A stretch of DNA of 7,258 bases, from the NCBI GenBank assembly GCA_934294965.1, contig CAKRAM010000016.1, positions 1 through 7,258 of the forward strand. Direction: 5' to 3'. Positions 1 to 5,869 of the stretch are shown piece by piece; within the stretch, counting starts at the first letter, position 1; each line of letters begins with the position of its first letter. The notes below the pieces were generated by a model. That model was given only the letters and a program-made list of their open reading frames with translations. It did not search any database and was not told where the DNA came from. The translations under genes were made by a program, and so were the position numbers. This DNA is from an uncultured Clostridia bacterium. GTDB taxonomy: Bacteria; Bacillota; Clostridia; Christensenellales; CAG-314.

Positions 1-39
1 CAACACACTGCCGAAGTTCACAATGTGTCCGTTCCCGGG

Positions 40-75
40 GATGTTTCGACTGCGCTTCGCTGCGCTCAACATGAC
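40..75 (-). repeat. Dispersed intergenic repeat, unit A
   Basis: Read on the minus strand this begins TGTCATGTTGAGCGCAGCGA and continues with GCGCAGTCGAAACATC. It contains the internal repeat GCGCAGCGAAGCGCAG, which can fold on GCGC arms. From general knowledge, strings of the TGTCAT..TGAGCG..AGTCGAA type recur between genes in many Firmicutes and Bacteroidetes genomes. Copy number in this genome cannot be judged from one window. Confidence 0.5.
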
Positions 76-178
76 ATTTGGGAAACCTGTGTGGCGGTAT
101 TTAGTCAGCAAAAACATCAAAGAAACACACTCAAGCGTTGCACTGTCTAAACCTGCAAACTGCCACAAATTTTACATA

Positions 179-215
179 CGAACCTGCGAAACCGGCTATG
201 CCGGTCAGGATGACA
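179..215 (-). repeat. Dispersed intergenic repeat, unit B with hairpin
   Basis: On the minus strand this starts TGTCATCCTGACCGG, sharing TGTCATNNTGA with unit A about 140 bp away and in the same orientation. It carries a perfect 6-bp hairpin, ACCGGC-TAT-GCCGGT on the plus strand at 191-205. The matching signature and orientation suggest two diverged members of one intergenic repeat family. This is inference from two copies only. Confidence 0.4.
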
Positions 216-306
216 TTTTGGAAGCAGCGGCTGGCGACATGGAACTTGTTAAATAAAACATTATCAATGCAAAAATACAAAATCAAAATAAAAACAATTT
301 TTGTGT

Positions 307-350
307 AAAAAAAGGACCGTGAGGCAAAACTGCCGCACAGTCCGTTTTTT
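307..350 (-). terminator. Rho-independent terminator of rplM-rpsI
   Basis: The arms at 314-325 and 332-343 form a 12-position stem with a 6-nt loop. In the minus-strand transcript only one pair is mismatched (C/U) and one is a G-U wobble, and seven U residues follow (A run at 307-313). It lies 30 bases past the rpsI stop. The plus-strand RNA is also followed by a T run (345-350) but has two mismatches, so the element may work in both directions but fits the minus strand better. Confidence 0.85.
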
Positions 351-379
351 GTTGAAAGTTAAGTGAAATCCCGAAGCGA

Positions 380-790
380 TTATCTCTTGGAGAATTGAGG
401 AGATTTACGTGCTTTCTTCAAGCCGTACTTCTTTCTTTCCTTCATACGAGGATCGCGGGTAAGGAAACCGTTCTTTTTGATGATTGCTTTGTCCTCGCCT
501 GCAAGAACGAGCGCGCGAGCAATGCCGTGACGGATTGCGCCGGCTTGACCGGTGTAGCCGCCGCCGACTACGTTTACTTCTACGTCGTACTTACCAAGGC
601 TTTCCGTAACCATCATGGGTTGACGAACGATGTACTTAAGCGTGTCCAAACCGAAATATTCGTCGATGGAACGTTTGTTGATTGTGATGTTGCCTGTTCC
701 GCCGGGGATAACTCTTACTCTTGCAATAGACTTTTTACGTCTTCCCGTAGCCCAAAATTGAACCTTTTTCTTAGATGTAGCTTTTGCCAT
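380..790 (-). CDS. rpsI: 30S ribosomal protein S9
   Basis: Small-subunit ribosomal protein S9 (uS9). It binds 16S rRNA in the 30S head and its basic C-terminal tail reaches the P-site tRNA. The 136-residue product shows the family signature: TGRRKKSIARVRV near the N-terminus, GGGYTGQAGAIRHGIARAL in the middle, and the ending KKARKSPQFSKR with the near-invariant terminal SKR. Length is normal for the short bacterial form. The ATG is preceded by AGGAGG with 9 nt spacing. That site overlaps the TAG stop of rplM, so the two genes are only 13 nt apart and very likely translationally coupled. It is the distal gene of the operon, ends in TAA and is followed by a terminator. Nothing appears damaged. 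Confidence 0.98.
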   Translation of the reverse strand: MAKATSKKKVQFWATGRRKKSIARVRVIPGGTGNITINKRSIDEYFGLDTLKYIVRQPMMVTESLGKYDVEVNVVGGGYTGQAGAIRHGIARALVLAGEDKAIIKKNGFLTRDPRMKERKKYGLKKARKSPQFSKR

Positions 791-803
791 TGTTCGTTAC
801 CTC

Positions 804-1238
804 CTACTCGAGCACCAGCACTTCGGGCTGTTGAGCTTCGTGCTTGTGTTCCGCTCCCTTATATACGCGCAACTTTGTGAGCATCTTTCTGCCCAAACTG
901 TTGTGAGGAAGCATGCCTTTTACCGCTTTCATCATTGCAAAATCGCTGCGCTCTGCCATAAGCTTTGCGTATTGAGTTTGCTTCAAGTGGCCCGGTCTGG
1001 GAGAACGGCGAACATACATTTTTTGCGTAAGTTTGTTGCCGGTGAGTACCACTTTGTCACAGTTGATAACGATGACGAAATCGCCTGTATCTACGTGCGG
1101 TGTGAAGGTGGGCTTGTTTTTACCGCGAAGGATTGCCGCAACTTGGCTGGCAACGCGACCGAGCGGTTTGCCGGCGGCATCTACCACATACCATTTTCTT
1201 TCAACGGCTTCTTTTTTGGCCATAAAAGTCTTTACCAT
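804..1238 (-). CDS. rplM: 50S ribosomal protein L13
   Basis: Large-subunit ribosomal protein L13 (uL13), an early 23S rRNA-binding assembly protein. The 144-residue product reads as a complete family member: ERKWYVVDAAGKPLGRVASQVAAILRGK at about residues 13-40, the THxD-like FTPHVDTGDFVIVINCDKV segment, then KMYVRRSPRPGHLK and the conserved VKGMLPHNSLGRKMLTKLRVYKGAEHKHEAQQPE block near the end. The start MVKTFMAKKE was chosen over Met6 because AGGAG lies 9 nt upstream and Firmicute L13 proteins commonly begin MKTFMAK. It is the first gene of the rplM-rpsI operon, the order found across bacteria, under a consensus promoter with a structured leader. The stop TAG lies inside the rpsI ribosome binding site. 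Confidence 0.98.
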   Translation of the reverse strand: MVKTFMAKKEAVERKWYVVDAAGKPLGRVASQVAAILRGKNKPTFTPHVDTGDFVIVINCDKVVLTGNKLTQKMYVRRSPRPGHLKQTQYAKLMAERSDFAMMKAVKGMLPHNSLGRKMLTKLRVYKGAEHKHEAQQPEVLVLE

Positions 1239-1354
1239 AATGTGTTTCTCCTGATATTTAAGATTGAGTGCTGTTCACGGTTGAACAATTACCGCCAGTG
1301 GAGTGCGGTTTAGACAATGCAGAGCTTAAAATACACTGCCGAATTATTCACAGC
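1239..1354 (-). promoter_or_regulatory. rplM 5' leader with two hairpins (L13-leader candidate)
   Basis: The predicted transcript start near 1354 gives an untranslated leader of about 116 nt. It contains two perfect small hairpins: ACCGC/GCGGT (1291-1295 with 1305-1309, 9-nt loop) and TGTTCA/TGAACA (1272-1277 with 1282-1287, 4-nt loop). The second lies just upstream of the ribosome binding site. Firmicutes are known to carry an autoregulatory L13 leader RNA before rplM. The position and compact two-stem form fit that idea, but I cannot confirm a covariance-model match by eye. Confidence 0.5.
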
Positions 1355-1360
1355 CTTTCT

Positions 1361-1389
1361 ATTATACGAATAGTAAGGTCGGTTGTCAA
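1361..1389 (-). promoter_or_regulatory. Consensus sigma-A promoter for rplM-rpsI
   Basis: On the minus strand a perfect -35 TTGACA (1384-1389) and a perfect -10 TATAAT (1361-1366) are separated by exactly 17 bp. A strong housekeeping promoter is what a ribosomal protein operon needs. Predicted start is about 1354. Confidence 0.9.
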
Positions 1390-1723
1390 CCGAATTGAAC
1401 GGTTTTTGTGAAGATTTGCGATAGATTTGTAAAATATTTACGGGCTTGTTGATTGATGCAAATGCTATCGACAAGTCTGCAGATTTGCAAACGTCAAAAA
1501 CCTGTTTTTTTTGCATTGAAAAACAGTACGCCACAAATGACAACTCTGCGACACTTGCGCTGCCCAAAGCCGTGGCATTGAAACAACGCGCCGTGTTCTG
1601 CTTGATTATTTATGAATTTTCACTTTGCTTGTGCGCCGATACAACAAACTCGCATGCACCGCAACCGACTGCTTTGAACGAAAGCGTTTTGCCACTACAA
1701 AACATGCGCATATGCGCATATGT
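1390..1723. other. Intergenic stretch between rplM promoter and ligase
   Basis: About 330 bases without a supportable gene. Open frames run through it on both strands, but none has a ribosome binding site or recognisable product. The minus-strand one (1310-1567) would overlap the rplM promoter. Visible structure consists of an A/T-rich 8-bp stem CTGTTTTT/AAAAACAG at 1502-1526 and a 16-bp palindrome at 1704-1719 immediately after the ligase stop. No convincing U-tailed terminator for the ligase gene could be found. Confidence 0.5.
1704..1720. repeat. Palindrome ATGCGCATATGCGCAT, copy 1
   Basis: A perfect 16-bp palindrome at 1704-1719, four bases beyond the ligase stop codon on the minus strand. 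In the minus-strand transcript it can extend outward through a U-G pair and A-U pairs into a UUUU run, so it could act as a weak terminator or an RNA-end structure. The 15-mer GCGCATATGCGCATA (1706-1720) recurs exactly at 6463-6477, upstream of the DegV gene. Confidence 0.6.
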
Positions 1724-3280
1724 TCACTTTTTGTTTTGAAGCGCCTTAACGTCCACTTTGCCGATTTTTGTCCGCGGCATTTGCGGAAGCACTTCCACAA
1801 AGTTCGGAACGGCATATTTGATAAGTTTTTGACTGCAAATTTCCGTCACAAGCGAAGTGTTGAAGTTATCCGCGCCGCTACGCAGTGTTACGTACGCCTT
1901 TAAGTAGGTTTTACCGTCCACCGAAACGGGAACGACGCACGCCTCGTCGATTTGCGGAAGCGACAAAATAACTTTTTCCACCTCGGACGGAAAAACGTTG
2001 ACGGCGGCAATTTTTACCATACGTTTTTTGCGGTCCACCACCGTCAAATAGCCGTCGGCATCCAAAAAGCCGATGTCGCCCGTGGCAATTTTGCCGTTTG
2101 CGGTGTTTTCGCCGCCCAAGTAGCCGCTCATTGCGCCCACCGACGAAACGACGATTTCCCCCTTTTGCCCCACAGGCAACACGTTGCCGTTTTCGCCGAC
2201 AATTTGCACGCTGCAACCGGGCAGTGGCATTCCGCAAGTGTTTGTTTTGTTAAACCCGTACGTGTTTACAACGCACACGCCGCAAGTTTCGGTTAGACCA
2301 TAACCGCGCATAACGCGAGCCGTGCCGCCGAAACGGACAAAATGCTCGTTTACCGACTTTACCAAACTTTCGTCGACGGCATCGCCGCCGCACCAAATAA
2401 CTTTAACTTTACGTAGATGTTTGCCGCAGAAACGCTTGCAGGCAAGCATCTTTTTTAGCATAACGGGGACGGTTGTCCAAAACGTTGCGTTGTACCGACG
2501 TATGCACCCGTCCACGCGTTTTGCGCCGAATTTAGGCACCAGTATAAGCCCGAAACCCATCACCAGCGGCGCATGAATAGCCGCGCAAAGCCCATATGCA
2601 TGGAACACGGGAAGCGTTACCAAACTGTACTCGCCGCACTCGACGGGCAAATCGTATCGTTTCACCATGGAAAGAGCCAAATCGTTGAACGCGCGATTGG
2701 GCAGCACCACCGTTTTAGGTTCTCCGCTCGTGCCGCCGCTATGCATATAGCAAACGGGCAAATCGGCGTTGCCTACGTCTTCCGTTACGGACTTGTTTGC
2801 CACAAGTTTTGCGTACGTAAGGCACTTTTTTGCGCTCAAACGCCTGCCGCTTACGGAGGAATACAACTTGTACAGCGGTTTGCGCAGCGACACGTAGTCG
2901 GCAACGGAACAGCGCACCAAAATTTGCTCAAAATCCGCAAGCGCGCGCTCGTCCTTTACCAATGCGTCGTAAAACAGCAAAACTTTGGATTTTGTTGCCT
3001 GCAAATTTGCCTTCAACTTGCCGAGAGGAGTTAACGGATGCACCACGTTGGCAATCAAACCACATTTGCTGCACGCGTAAAAAGCAGCAATTGCTTGCGG
3101 ACAAGTGGGCAAATACAGCGTAACCACGTCGCCGACAGTCAATCCCATATCGGAAAAACTTGCAGCCAACGCATCAATGTTGTTAAGCAACGTCGGCACG
3201 GGAGTTTTATGCCCGTAAAATATAACGTCGGCGCGTTTGTAGGCACGCTCGGCAAACAGTTGATAGCAAGAACGAAACAC
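1724..3280 (-). CDS. AMP-dependent acyl-CoA synthetase/ligase (FadD-like)
   Basis: Member of the ANL (acyl-CoA synthetase, NRPS adenylation, luciferase) superfamily. It activates a carboxylic acid as acyl-AMP and normally transfers it to CoA. The 518-residue product carries the motifs in order: the ATP-binding loop SGGTSGEPK (181-189), LPVFHAYGL (223-231, a fatty-acyl ligase hallmark), YGLTE (327-331), TGDIG with the ribose-binding Asp (400-404), the hinge DRKKRMVKIAAVNVFPSEVE (416-435) and the C-terminal PRTKIGK with catalytic Lys508. The usual Gly in the hinge motif (KxxG) is Ala426 here. The GTG start at 3280 has GAGG 9 nt upstream and a promoter 31 nt upstream. It lies 70 nt downstream of the RluA-type gene and may be partly co-transcribed with it. 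The substrate is not readable from sequence; a medium- or long-chain fatty acid is the likeliest guess. Confidence 0.88.
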   Translation of the reverse strand: MFRSCYQLFAERAYKRADVIFYGHKTPVPTLLNNIDALAASFSDMGLTVGDVVTLYLPTCPQAIAAFYACSKCGLIANVVHPLTPLGKLKANLQATKSKVLLFYDALVKDERALADFEQILVRCSVADYVSLRKPLYKLYSSVSGRRLSAKKCLTYAKLVANKSVTEDVGNADLPVCYMHSGGTSGEPKTVVLPNRAFNDLALSMVKRYDLPVECGEYSLVTLPVFHAYGLCAAIHAPLVMGFGLILVPKFGAKRVDGCIRRYNATFWTTVPVMLKKMLACKRFCGKHLRKVKVIWCGGDAVDESLVKSVNEHFVRFGGTARVMRGYGLTETCGVCVVNTYGFNKTNTCGMPLPGCSVQIVGENGNVLPVGQKGEIVVSSVGAMSGYLGGENTANGKIATGDIGFLDADGYLTVVDRKKRMVKIAAVNVFPSEVEKVILSLPQIDEACVVPVSVDGKTYLKAYVTLRSGADNFNTSLVTEICSQKLIKYAVPNFVEVLPQMPRTKIGKVDVKALQNKK

Positions 3281-3310
3281 AGACCGTTACCTCGCAAAGA
3301 ATATTGTTTT

Positions 3311-3339
3311 ATTTTATCATATCGCGCGGCGCAAGGCAA
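3311..3339 (-). promoter_or_regulatory. Promoter of the acyl ligase gene
   Basis: On the minus strand -35 TTGCCT (3334-3339) and -10 TAAAAT (3311-3316) are 17 bp apart, inside the 70-bp gap after the pseudouridine synthase stop. Start is expected near 3304, giving a leader of about 24 nt that holds the GAGG ribosome binding site. The match is decent but not consensus. Confidence 0.55.
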
Positions 3340-3350
3340 GCGACGGAAGG

Positions 3351-4196
3351 TCAATTGCCGACAATGCAATCGTCAAAATCGGCAGGGATGAAAAAGTTCA
3401 GGGGTTTTTCCGTATACGGGTGAGTCAGTTGCAACTCGGCGCAGTGCAAGCACACGCGCTTGTTTGGCTTTGCTCCGTACAAAACGTCGCCGACAATCGG
3501 ATGCCCTATCGCCGACAGGTGCGCTCGCAGTTGGTGCGTCCGCCCCGTGTGGGGAATAAGTTTTACCAAGGTTACTCCGCCGAAAGACTTTTGCGCAAAA
3601 TACTCGCTTACCGACGGTTTGCCACCTGCGTCCGCAACGGTTTTGTTTTTATCGTCCAAACGCAAAAGAGGCAACTCTATTTTGCCGCAACCGATGAGTT
3701 CCCCCTCGACGAGCGCATAGTACGTTTTACGGATTTTTCCGCTTTGTTGCGCGTCGGAGAGCAGTTTTGCCGTAATTTCGTCCAAGGCACCCAAAACCAA
3801 ACCGCTTGTGGTTTTGTCCAGCCGAGTTACCACGTGCAAACGGAAATCCTGTCCGAACCGCGCCGCCAATCGATTTCCCAAAGTGTCGGTTTTGTGCGCC
3901 CTATCCGGATGGACGGCAATGCCATAGGGCTTGTTTGCAACGTACAAGTACTCGTCGGCAAACAGGACGTCGGCAGGCACGTCGGACGGAACTACTGACG
4001 GCGAAGCGCTTTGCCAAAACAAATCCAACCTGTCGCCGACTTGCAAAAACTGCCTAACCGTTACCGGAACACCGTTTACGCATATACTTCCGCCGTACTT
4101 GAACCGTTGTATTTGCGTTGTGGAAAATCCCATGTCGGCAAAAAAATCGGCAACCGTGCCGCAAAAACCGACAGGGACAACGTAGGATAACTTCAT
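3351..4196 (-). CDS. RluA-family 23S rRNA pseudouridine synthase
   Basis: Isomerises uridine to pseudouridine in RNA, most likely 23S rRNA (RluC/RluD type). The 281-residue product has an S4-like RNA-binding region (about 13-60, with QIQRFKYGGSICVNG and VRQFLQVGDRL), then the catalytic domain: VANKPYGIAVHP (87-97), the active-site motif RLDKTTSG with catalytic Asp127 (125-132), IRKTYYALVEG (155-165) and IPHTGRTHQLRAHLSAIGHPIVGD (214-237). Length is typical. The frame is open upstream to a TTG at 4292, but that start is rejected: a perfect promoter lies at 4203-4232, inside the extension, and the ATG at 4196 falls where transcription should begin. No ribosome binding site precedes this ATG, so leaderless translation is inferred. 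The exact target uridine, and so the rlu letter, cannot be assigned. Confidence 0.93.
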   Translation of the reverse strand: MKLSYVVPVGFCGTVADFFADMGFSTTQIQRFKYGGSICVNGVPVTVRQFLQVGDRLDLFWQSASPSVVPSDVPADVLFADEYLYVANKPYGIAVHPDRAHKTDTLGNRLAARFGQDFRLHVVTRLDKTTSGLVLGALDEITAKLLSDAQQSGKIRKTYYALVEGELIGCGKIELPLLRLDDKNKTVADAGGKPSVSEYFAQKSFGGVTLVKLIPHTGRTHQLRAHLSAIGHPIVGDVLYGAKPNKRVCLHCAELQLTHPYTEKPLNFFIPADFDDCIVGN

Positions 4197-4202
4197 AACG
4201 GC

Positions 4203-4232
4203 ATTATATATCCCACTTGGCACACTTGTCAA
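4203..4232 (-). promoter_or_regulatory. Consensus promoter giving a leaderless mRNA
   Basis: On the minus strand a perfect -35 TTGACA (4227-4232) and a perfect -10 TATAAT (4203-4208) are 18 bp apart. Only six bases (GCCGTT) separate the -10 from the ATG of the RluA-type gene. The usual 6-8 nt distance puts the first transcribed base at or next to the A of ATG, in agreement with the missing ribosome binding site. Confidence 0.85.
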
Positions 4233-4303
4233 ATGAGGACGCGCCCTGCAGACTTTTTTAAGCAAGGCAAGAGGCGTTTTCCGCCGAAACAAAAGTATTT
4301 ACA

Positions 4304-4323
4304 AAATTTGCCTCGGCAAATTT
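4304..4323. repeat. Inverted repeat upstream of the apt-like promoter
   Basis: AAATTTGCC (4304-4312) and GGCAAATTT (4315-4323) are perfect inverted repeats with a 2-nt centre, 11 bp upstream of the -35 box of the phosphoribosyltransferase promoter and about 70 bp upstream of the divergent promoter. The shape fits a dimeric regulator's operator. No regulator can be named. Confidence 0.45.
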
Positions 4324-4334
4324 GCGGCTCGGGG

Positions 4335-4363
4335 TTGACAACGGCAAACAAACGTGCTAACAT
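4335..4363 (+). promoter_or_regulatory. Promoter of the apt-like gene
   Basis: A perfect -35 TTGACA (4335-4340) and -10 TAACAT (4358-4363) are 17 bp apart, predicting a start near 4370 and a leader of about 94 nt. The start coincides with the left edge of the 11-bp inverted repeat at 4372-4397. Confidence 0.8.
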
Positions 4364-4371
4364 ACATATCG

Positions 4372-4397
4372 TTGCGTGGGAAAACGTTCCCACGCAA
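4372..4397 (+). promoter_or_regulatory. 11-bp inverted repeat at the apt-like transcript 5' end
   Basis: TTGCGTGGGAA (4372-4382) and TTCCCACGCAA (4387-4397) pair perfectly around the loop AACG. It begins within two bases of the predicted transcription start. It could be a DNA operator placed to block initiation, or a 5'-terminal RNA stem-loop protecting the mRNA. It is followed by TAATTGTTTG, too poor in U for a confident terminator call. Confidence 0.7.
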
Positions 4398-4463
4398 TAA
4401 TTGTTTGACAATCGAGCGCGTATGTTTTTGTGCAAATGCGCGTAGATTATCGGAGAGAAGACT

Positions 4464-5000
4464 ATGGATTTTTACAAAGTGGACCTACACGGATACGAAG
4501 CTCAATTGCCGATAATTCCCCTCCCCAGCGGAATTAGAATTGCATTTTTCAATTTGCACGGCAACGTGGAAATGACCGAACATTGCGGAAAGGAATTGGC
4601 AAAAATGGTTGCCGATTGCGACGTGCTTCTTACCGCCGAAAGCAAAGGCTTGCAACTTACACACGTCATCGCGCGCGAATTAAGACACAAATTTTACGCA
4701 GTGGCTCGCAAGTCCAAAAAACTTTACATGCAAGACGGATTGGAAGTTACGATTAAGTCCAGCATCACCACGGGCAAAGAACAAAAACTTTACATAAGCA
4801 AGTTTGACGCCGACCTTATGGGAGGCAAAAAAGTGGGCATAATCGACGACGTTGTTTCCACCGGCAACAGCCTTAAAGGTTTGGAAGAACTGGTTACCAT
4901 GGCAGGCGGAATCATCTGCAAAAAAGCATTCGTTCTTGCCGAAGGCGACGCCGCAAAACGCGACGACATCGTATATTTGGACACCATTCCGCTTCGCTAA
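4464..5000 (+). CDS. Purine (Apt-like) phosphoribosyltransferase
   Basis: Type I phosphoribosyltransferase of 178 residues, probably a cytoplasmic purine-salvage enzyme joining a free purine base to PRPP to give the nucleotide plus pyrophosphate. The PRPP loop is clear: VGIIDDVVSTGNSL (124-137) with the paired acidic residues Asp128-Asp129 and the STGNS turn. Upstream, TAESKGLQLTHVIARELRHKFYAVARKSKKLYM (57-89) matches the Apt-type block with the basic flexible-loop region. The length and the ending YLDTIPLR also suit Apt. Closest recollection is of clostridial proteins annotated as adenine phosphoribosyltransferase, but base specificity is inferred, and xanthine or another purine is possible. 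The start has GGAG 8 nt upstream. The gene is monocistronic: its own promoter, an inverted repeat in the leader, and a terminator at 5131-5167. Confidence 0.85.
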   Translation: MDFYKVDLHGYEAQLPIIPLPSGIRIAFFNLHGNVEMTEHCGKELAKMVADCDVLLTAESKGLQLTHVIARELRHKFYAVARKSKKLYMQDGLEVTIKSSITTGKEQKLYISKFDADLMGGKKVGIIDDVVSTGNSLKGLEELVTMAGGIICKKAFVLAEGDAAKRDDIVYLDTIPLR

Positions 5001-5020
5001 GCCTGCATCCGAACGCTACG

Positions 5021-5053
5021 CAAAACAAGCCGATTTTTCAGTCGGTTGTTTTG
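5021..5053 (+). other. 12-bp stem-loop after the apt-like gene
   Basis: CAAAACAAGCCGA (5021-5033) pairs with TCGGTTGTTTTG (5042-5053), leaving one bulged G and the 8-nt loop TTTTTCAG. It lies 20 bases past the stop codon and before the main terminator. There is no downstream U tract, so an mRNA 3'-end stabiliser or a degenerate terminator is more plausible than a working one. Confidence 0.5.
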
Positions 5054-5130
5054 GCTTATACGTTTTTGCAAAAATATCCCGATTGCAAGGGCAAGTTTTG
5101 ATAAACAAACTTAATAAAATGTAACGCAAC

Positions 5131-5167
5131 GCGCCGCCTCTGATAACCGAGACGGCGCTGTTTTTTT
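5131..5167 (+). terminator. Rho-independent terminator of the apt-like gene
   Basis: GCGCCGCCTC (5131-5140) pairs with GAGACGGCGC (5149-5158), with one C/A mismatch and an 8-nt loop, followed by TG and seven T residues. In the minus-strand direction the stem pairs fully (the mismatch becomes G-U) but no U tract follows, so it offers the convergent XRE gene only weak termination. Confidence 0.9.
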
Positions 5168-5242
5168 GATAATTTCACTATTTTTTACGACATTGTTGAT
5201 AGCCGCCATTATACTATCGAGCAAAATTAACTGTTTGAACGG

Positions 5243-5869
5243 TTACTTATCGAACCCCTTGAAGTGAATTTTGCCACGGAACGTTACGTAGCGAAGCAAA
5301 AACCACAACACTACCAGCAGTTGCAGTGCCGCGCCGATGAGATAGATAAGCCACGAGGACTTCATCGGGAGCAACACGTTAAGGAGCAGGCAGGACGTCC
5401 ACACAAGCACGGAAACGGCGCTCATCGTCATCCACATTTTGCCCCACAGGGCGCAAAACACAATTGCGACGATTGCAGCCACGGGCAAAGCCGTAATATA
5501 GCAGTACTTGTCTACGTTTTTGGCGGACGGATCTACAAGCAGCCACACCACCATAACGACGGTTGCAATCAAAAACACCAACCCTACGGACAACAGCGTG
5601 ATGAGCAAATGTTTGGAAGCGACAATCTTTTTGGGAGCGGCGGCAAGTTTTTCTTCCTTGTGTTCGCACAAAAAGTCGTCCACCTTTACGCCGTACAAAT
5701 CGGCAATTTGTTTTAGAACCACTATATCCGGTATGCTTTCGCCACGTTCCCATTTGCTGACTGCCTTGTCCGAATAGTTGAGTTTTTCGGCAAGTTCCTG
5801 CTGGGTTAGCGACGCGCTTTTGCGAAGCGAAACCAAATTTTCGGCTATTGTTTTTTTCAAATCTTCCAT
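5243..5869 (-). CDS. XRE-family HTH regulator with four membrane helices
   Basis: A 208-residue protein. The N-terminal Cro/C1-type DNA-binding domain (about 9-64) reads IAENLVSLRKSASLTQQELAEKLNYSDKAVSKWERGESIPDIVVLKQIADLYGVKVDDFL, with the recognition-helix segment around SDKAVSKWERG. After a short charged linker (71-86) come four hydrophobic stretches at about 87-112, 123-142, 148-167 and 173-193, and a short basic tail. It should therefore be a membrane-tethered transcription factor. Such fusions are common in Clostridia, but their signals are mostly unknown. The ATG at 5869 has GGAG 8 nt upstream. A longer in-frame start at 6022 is rejected because its ATG overlaps the -10 box. The gene is convergent with the apt-like gene and divergent from degV, so degV or itself is the natural target. 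No clear terminator follows. Confidence 0.88.
   Translation of the reverse strand: MEDLKKTIAENLVSLRKSASLTQQELAEKLNYSDKAVSKWERGESIPDIVVLKQIADLYGVKVDDFLCEHKEEKLAAAPKKIVASKHLLITLLSVGLVFLIATVVMVVWLLVDPSAKNVDKYCYITALPVAAIVAIVFCALWGKMWMTMSAVSVLVWTSCLLLNVLLPMKSSWLIYLIGAALQLLVVLWFLLRYVTFRGKIHFKGFDK

Larger units (their letters stand above)
1..306. other. Gene-free left edge with repeat units
   Basis: No convincing gene is seen here. A 77-codon open frame on the plus strand (23-256) has no ribosome binding site, its start lies beside the repeat unit at 40-75, and its peptide resembles no family I know. The stretch from about 255 to 313 is strongly A/T rich and leads into the terminator hairpin. What can be supported are two related repeat units (listed separately), so this is best read as intergenic DNA downstream of the ribosomal protein operon. 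Confidence 0.6.

Noticed and set aside
23..256. 77-codon plus-strand open frame at the left edge
   Set aside because: No ribosome binding site; its first part is the intergenic repeat unit A and its later part repeat unit B; the product resembles no known protein.
395..1313. Long plus-strand frames opposite rpsI and rplM
   Set aside because: They are antisense shadows of two unmistakable ribosomal protein genes.
1310..1567. 85-codon minus-strand frame upstream of rplM
   Set aside because: It spans the rplM promoter and part of its leader, lacks a ribosome binding site and has no recognisable product.
1446..1739. 97-codon plus-strand frame between rplM and the ligase
   Set aside because: It runs into the end of the ligase gene antisense, has no ribosome binding site and encodes the palindromic repeat.
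4197..4292. N-terminal extension of the RluA-type protein from a TTG at 4292
   Set aside because: It would include the perfect promoter at 4203-4232, and the added 32 residues do not look like the family's S4 start.
4405..4430. Second TTGACA (4405-4410) as another apt-like promoter
   Set aside because: No acceptable -10 hexamer lies 16-18 bp downstream.
5195..5220. GATAG/CTATC inverted repeat as a terminator of the XRE gene
   Set aside because: Only five base pairs around an 11-nt loop and no U tract follows on the minus strand.
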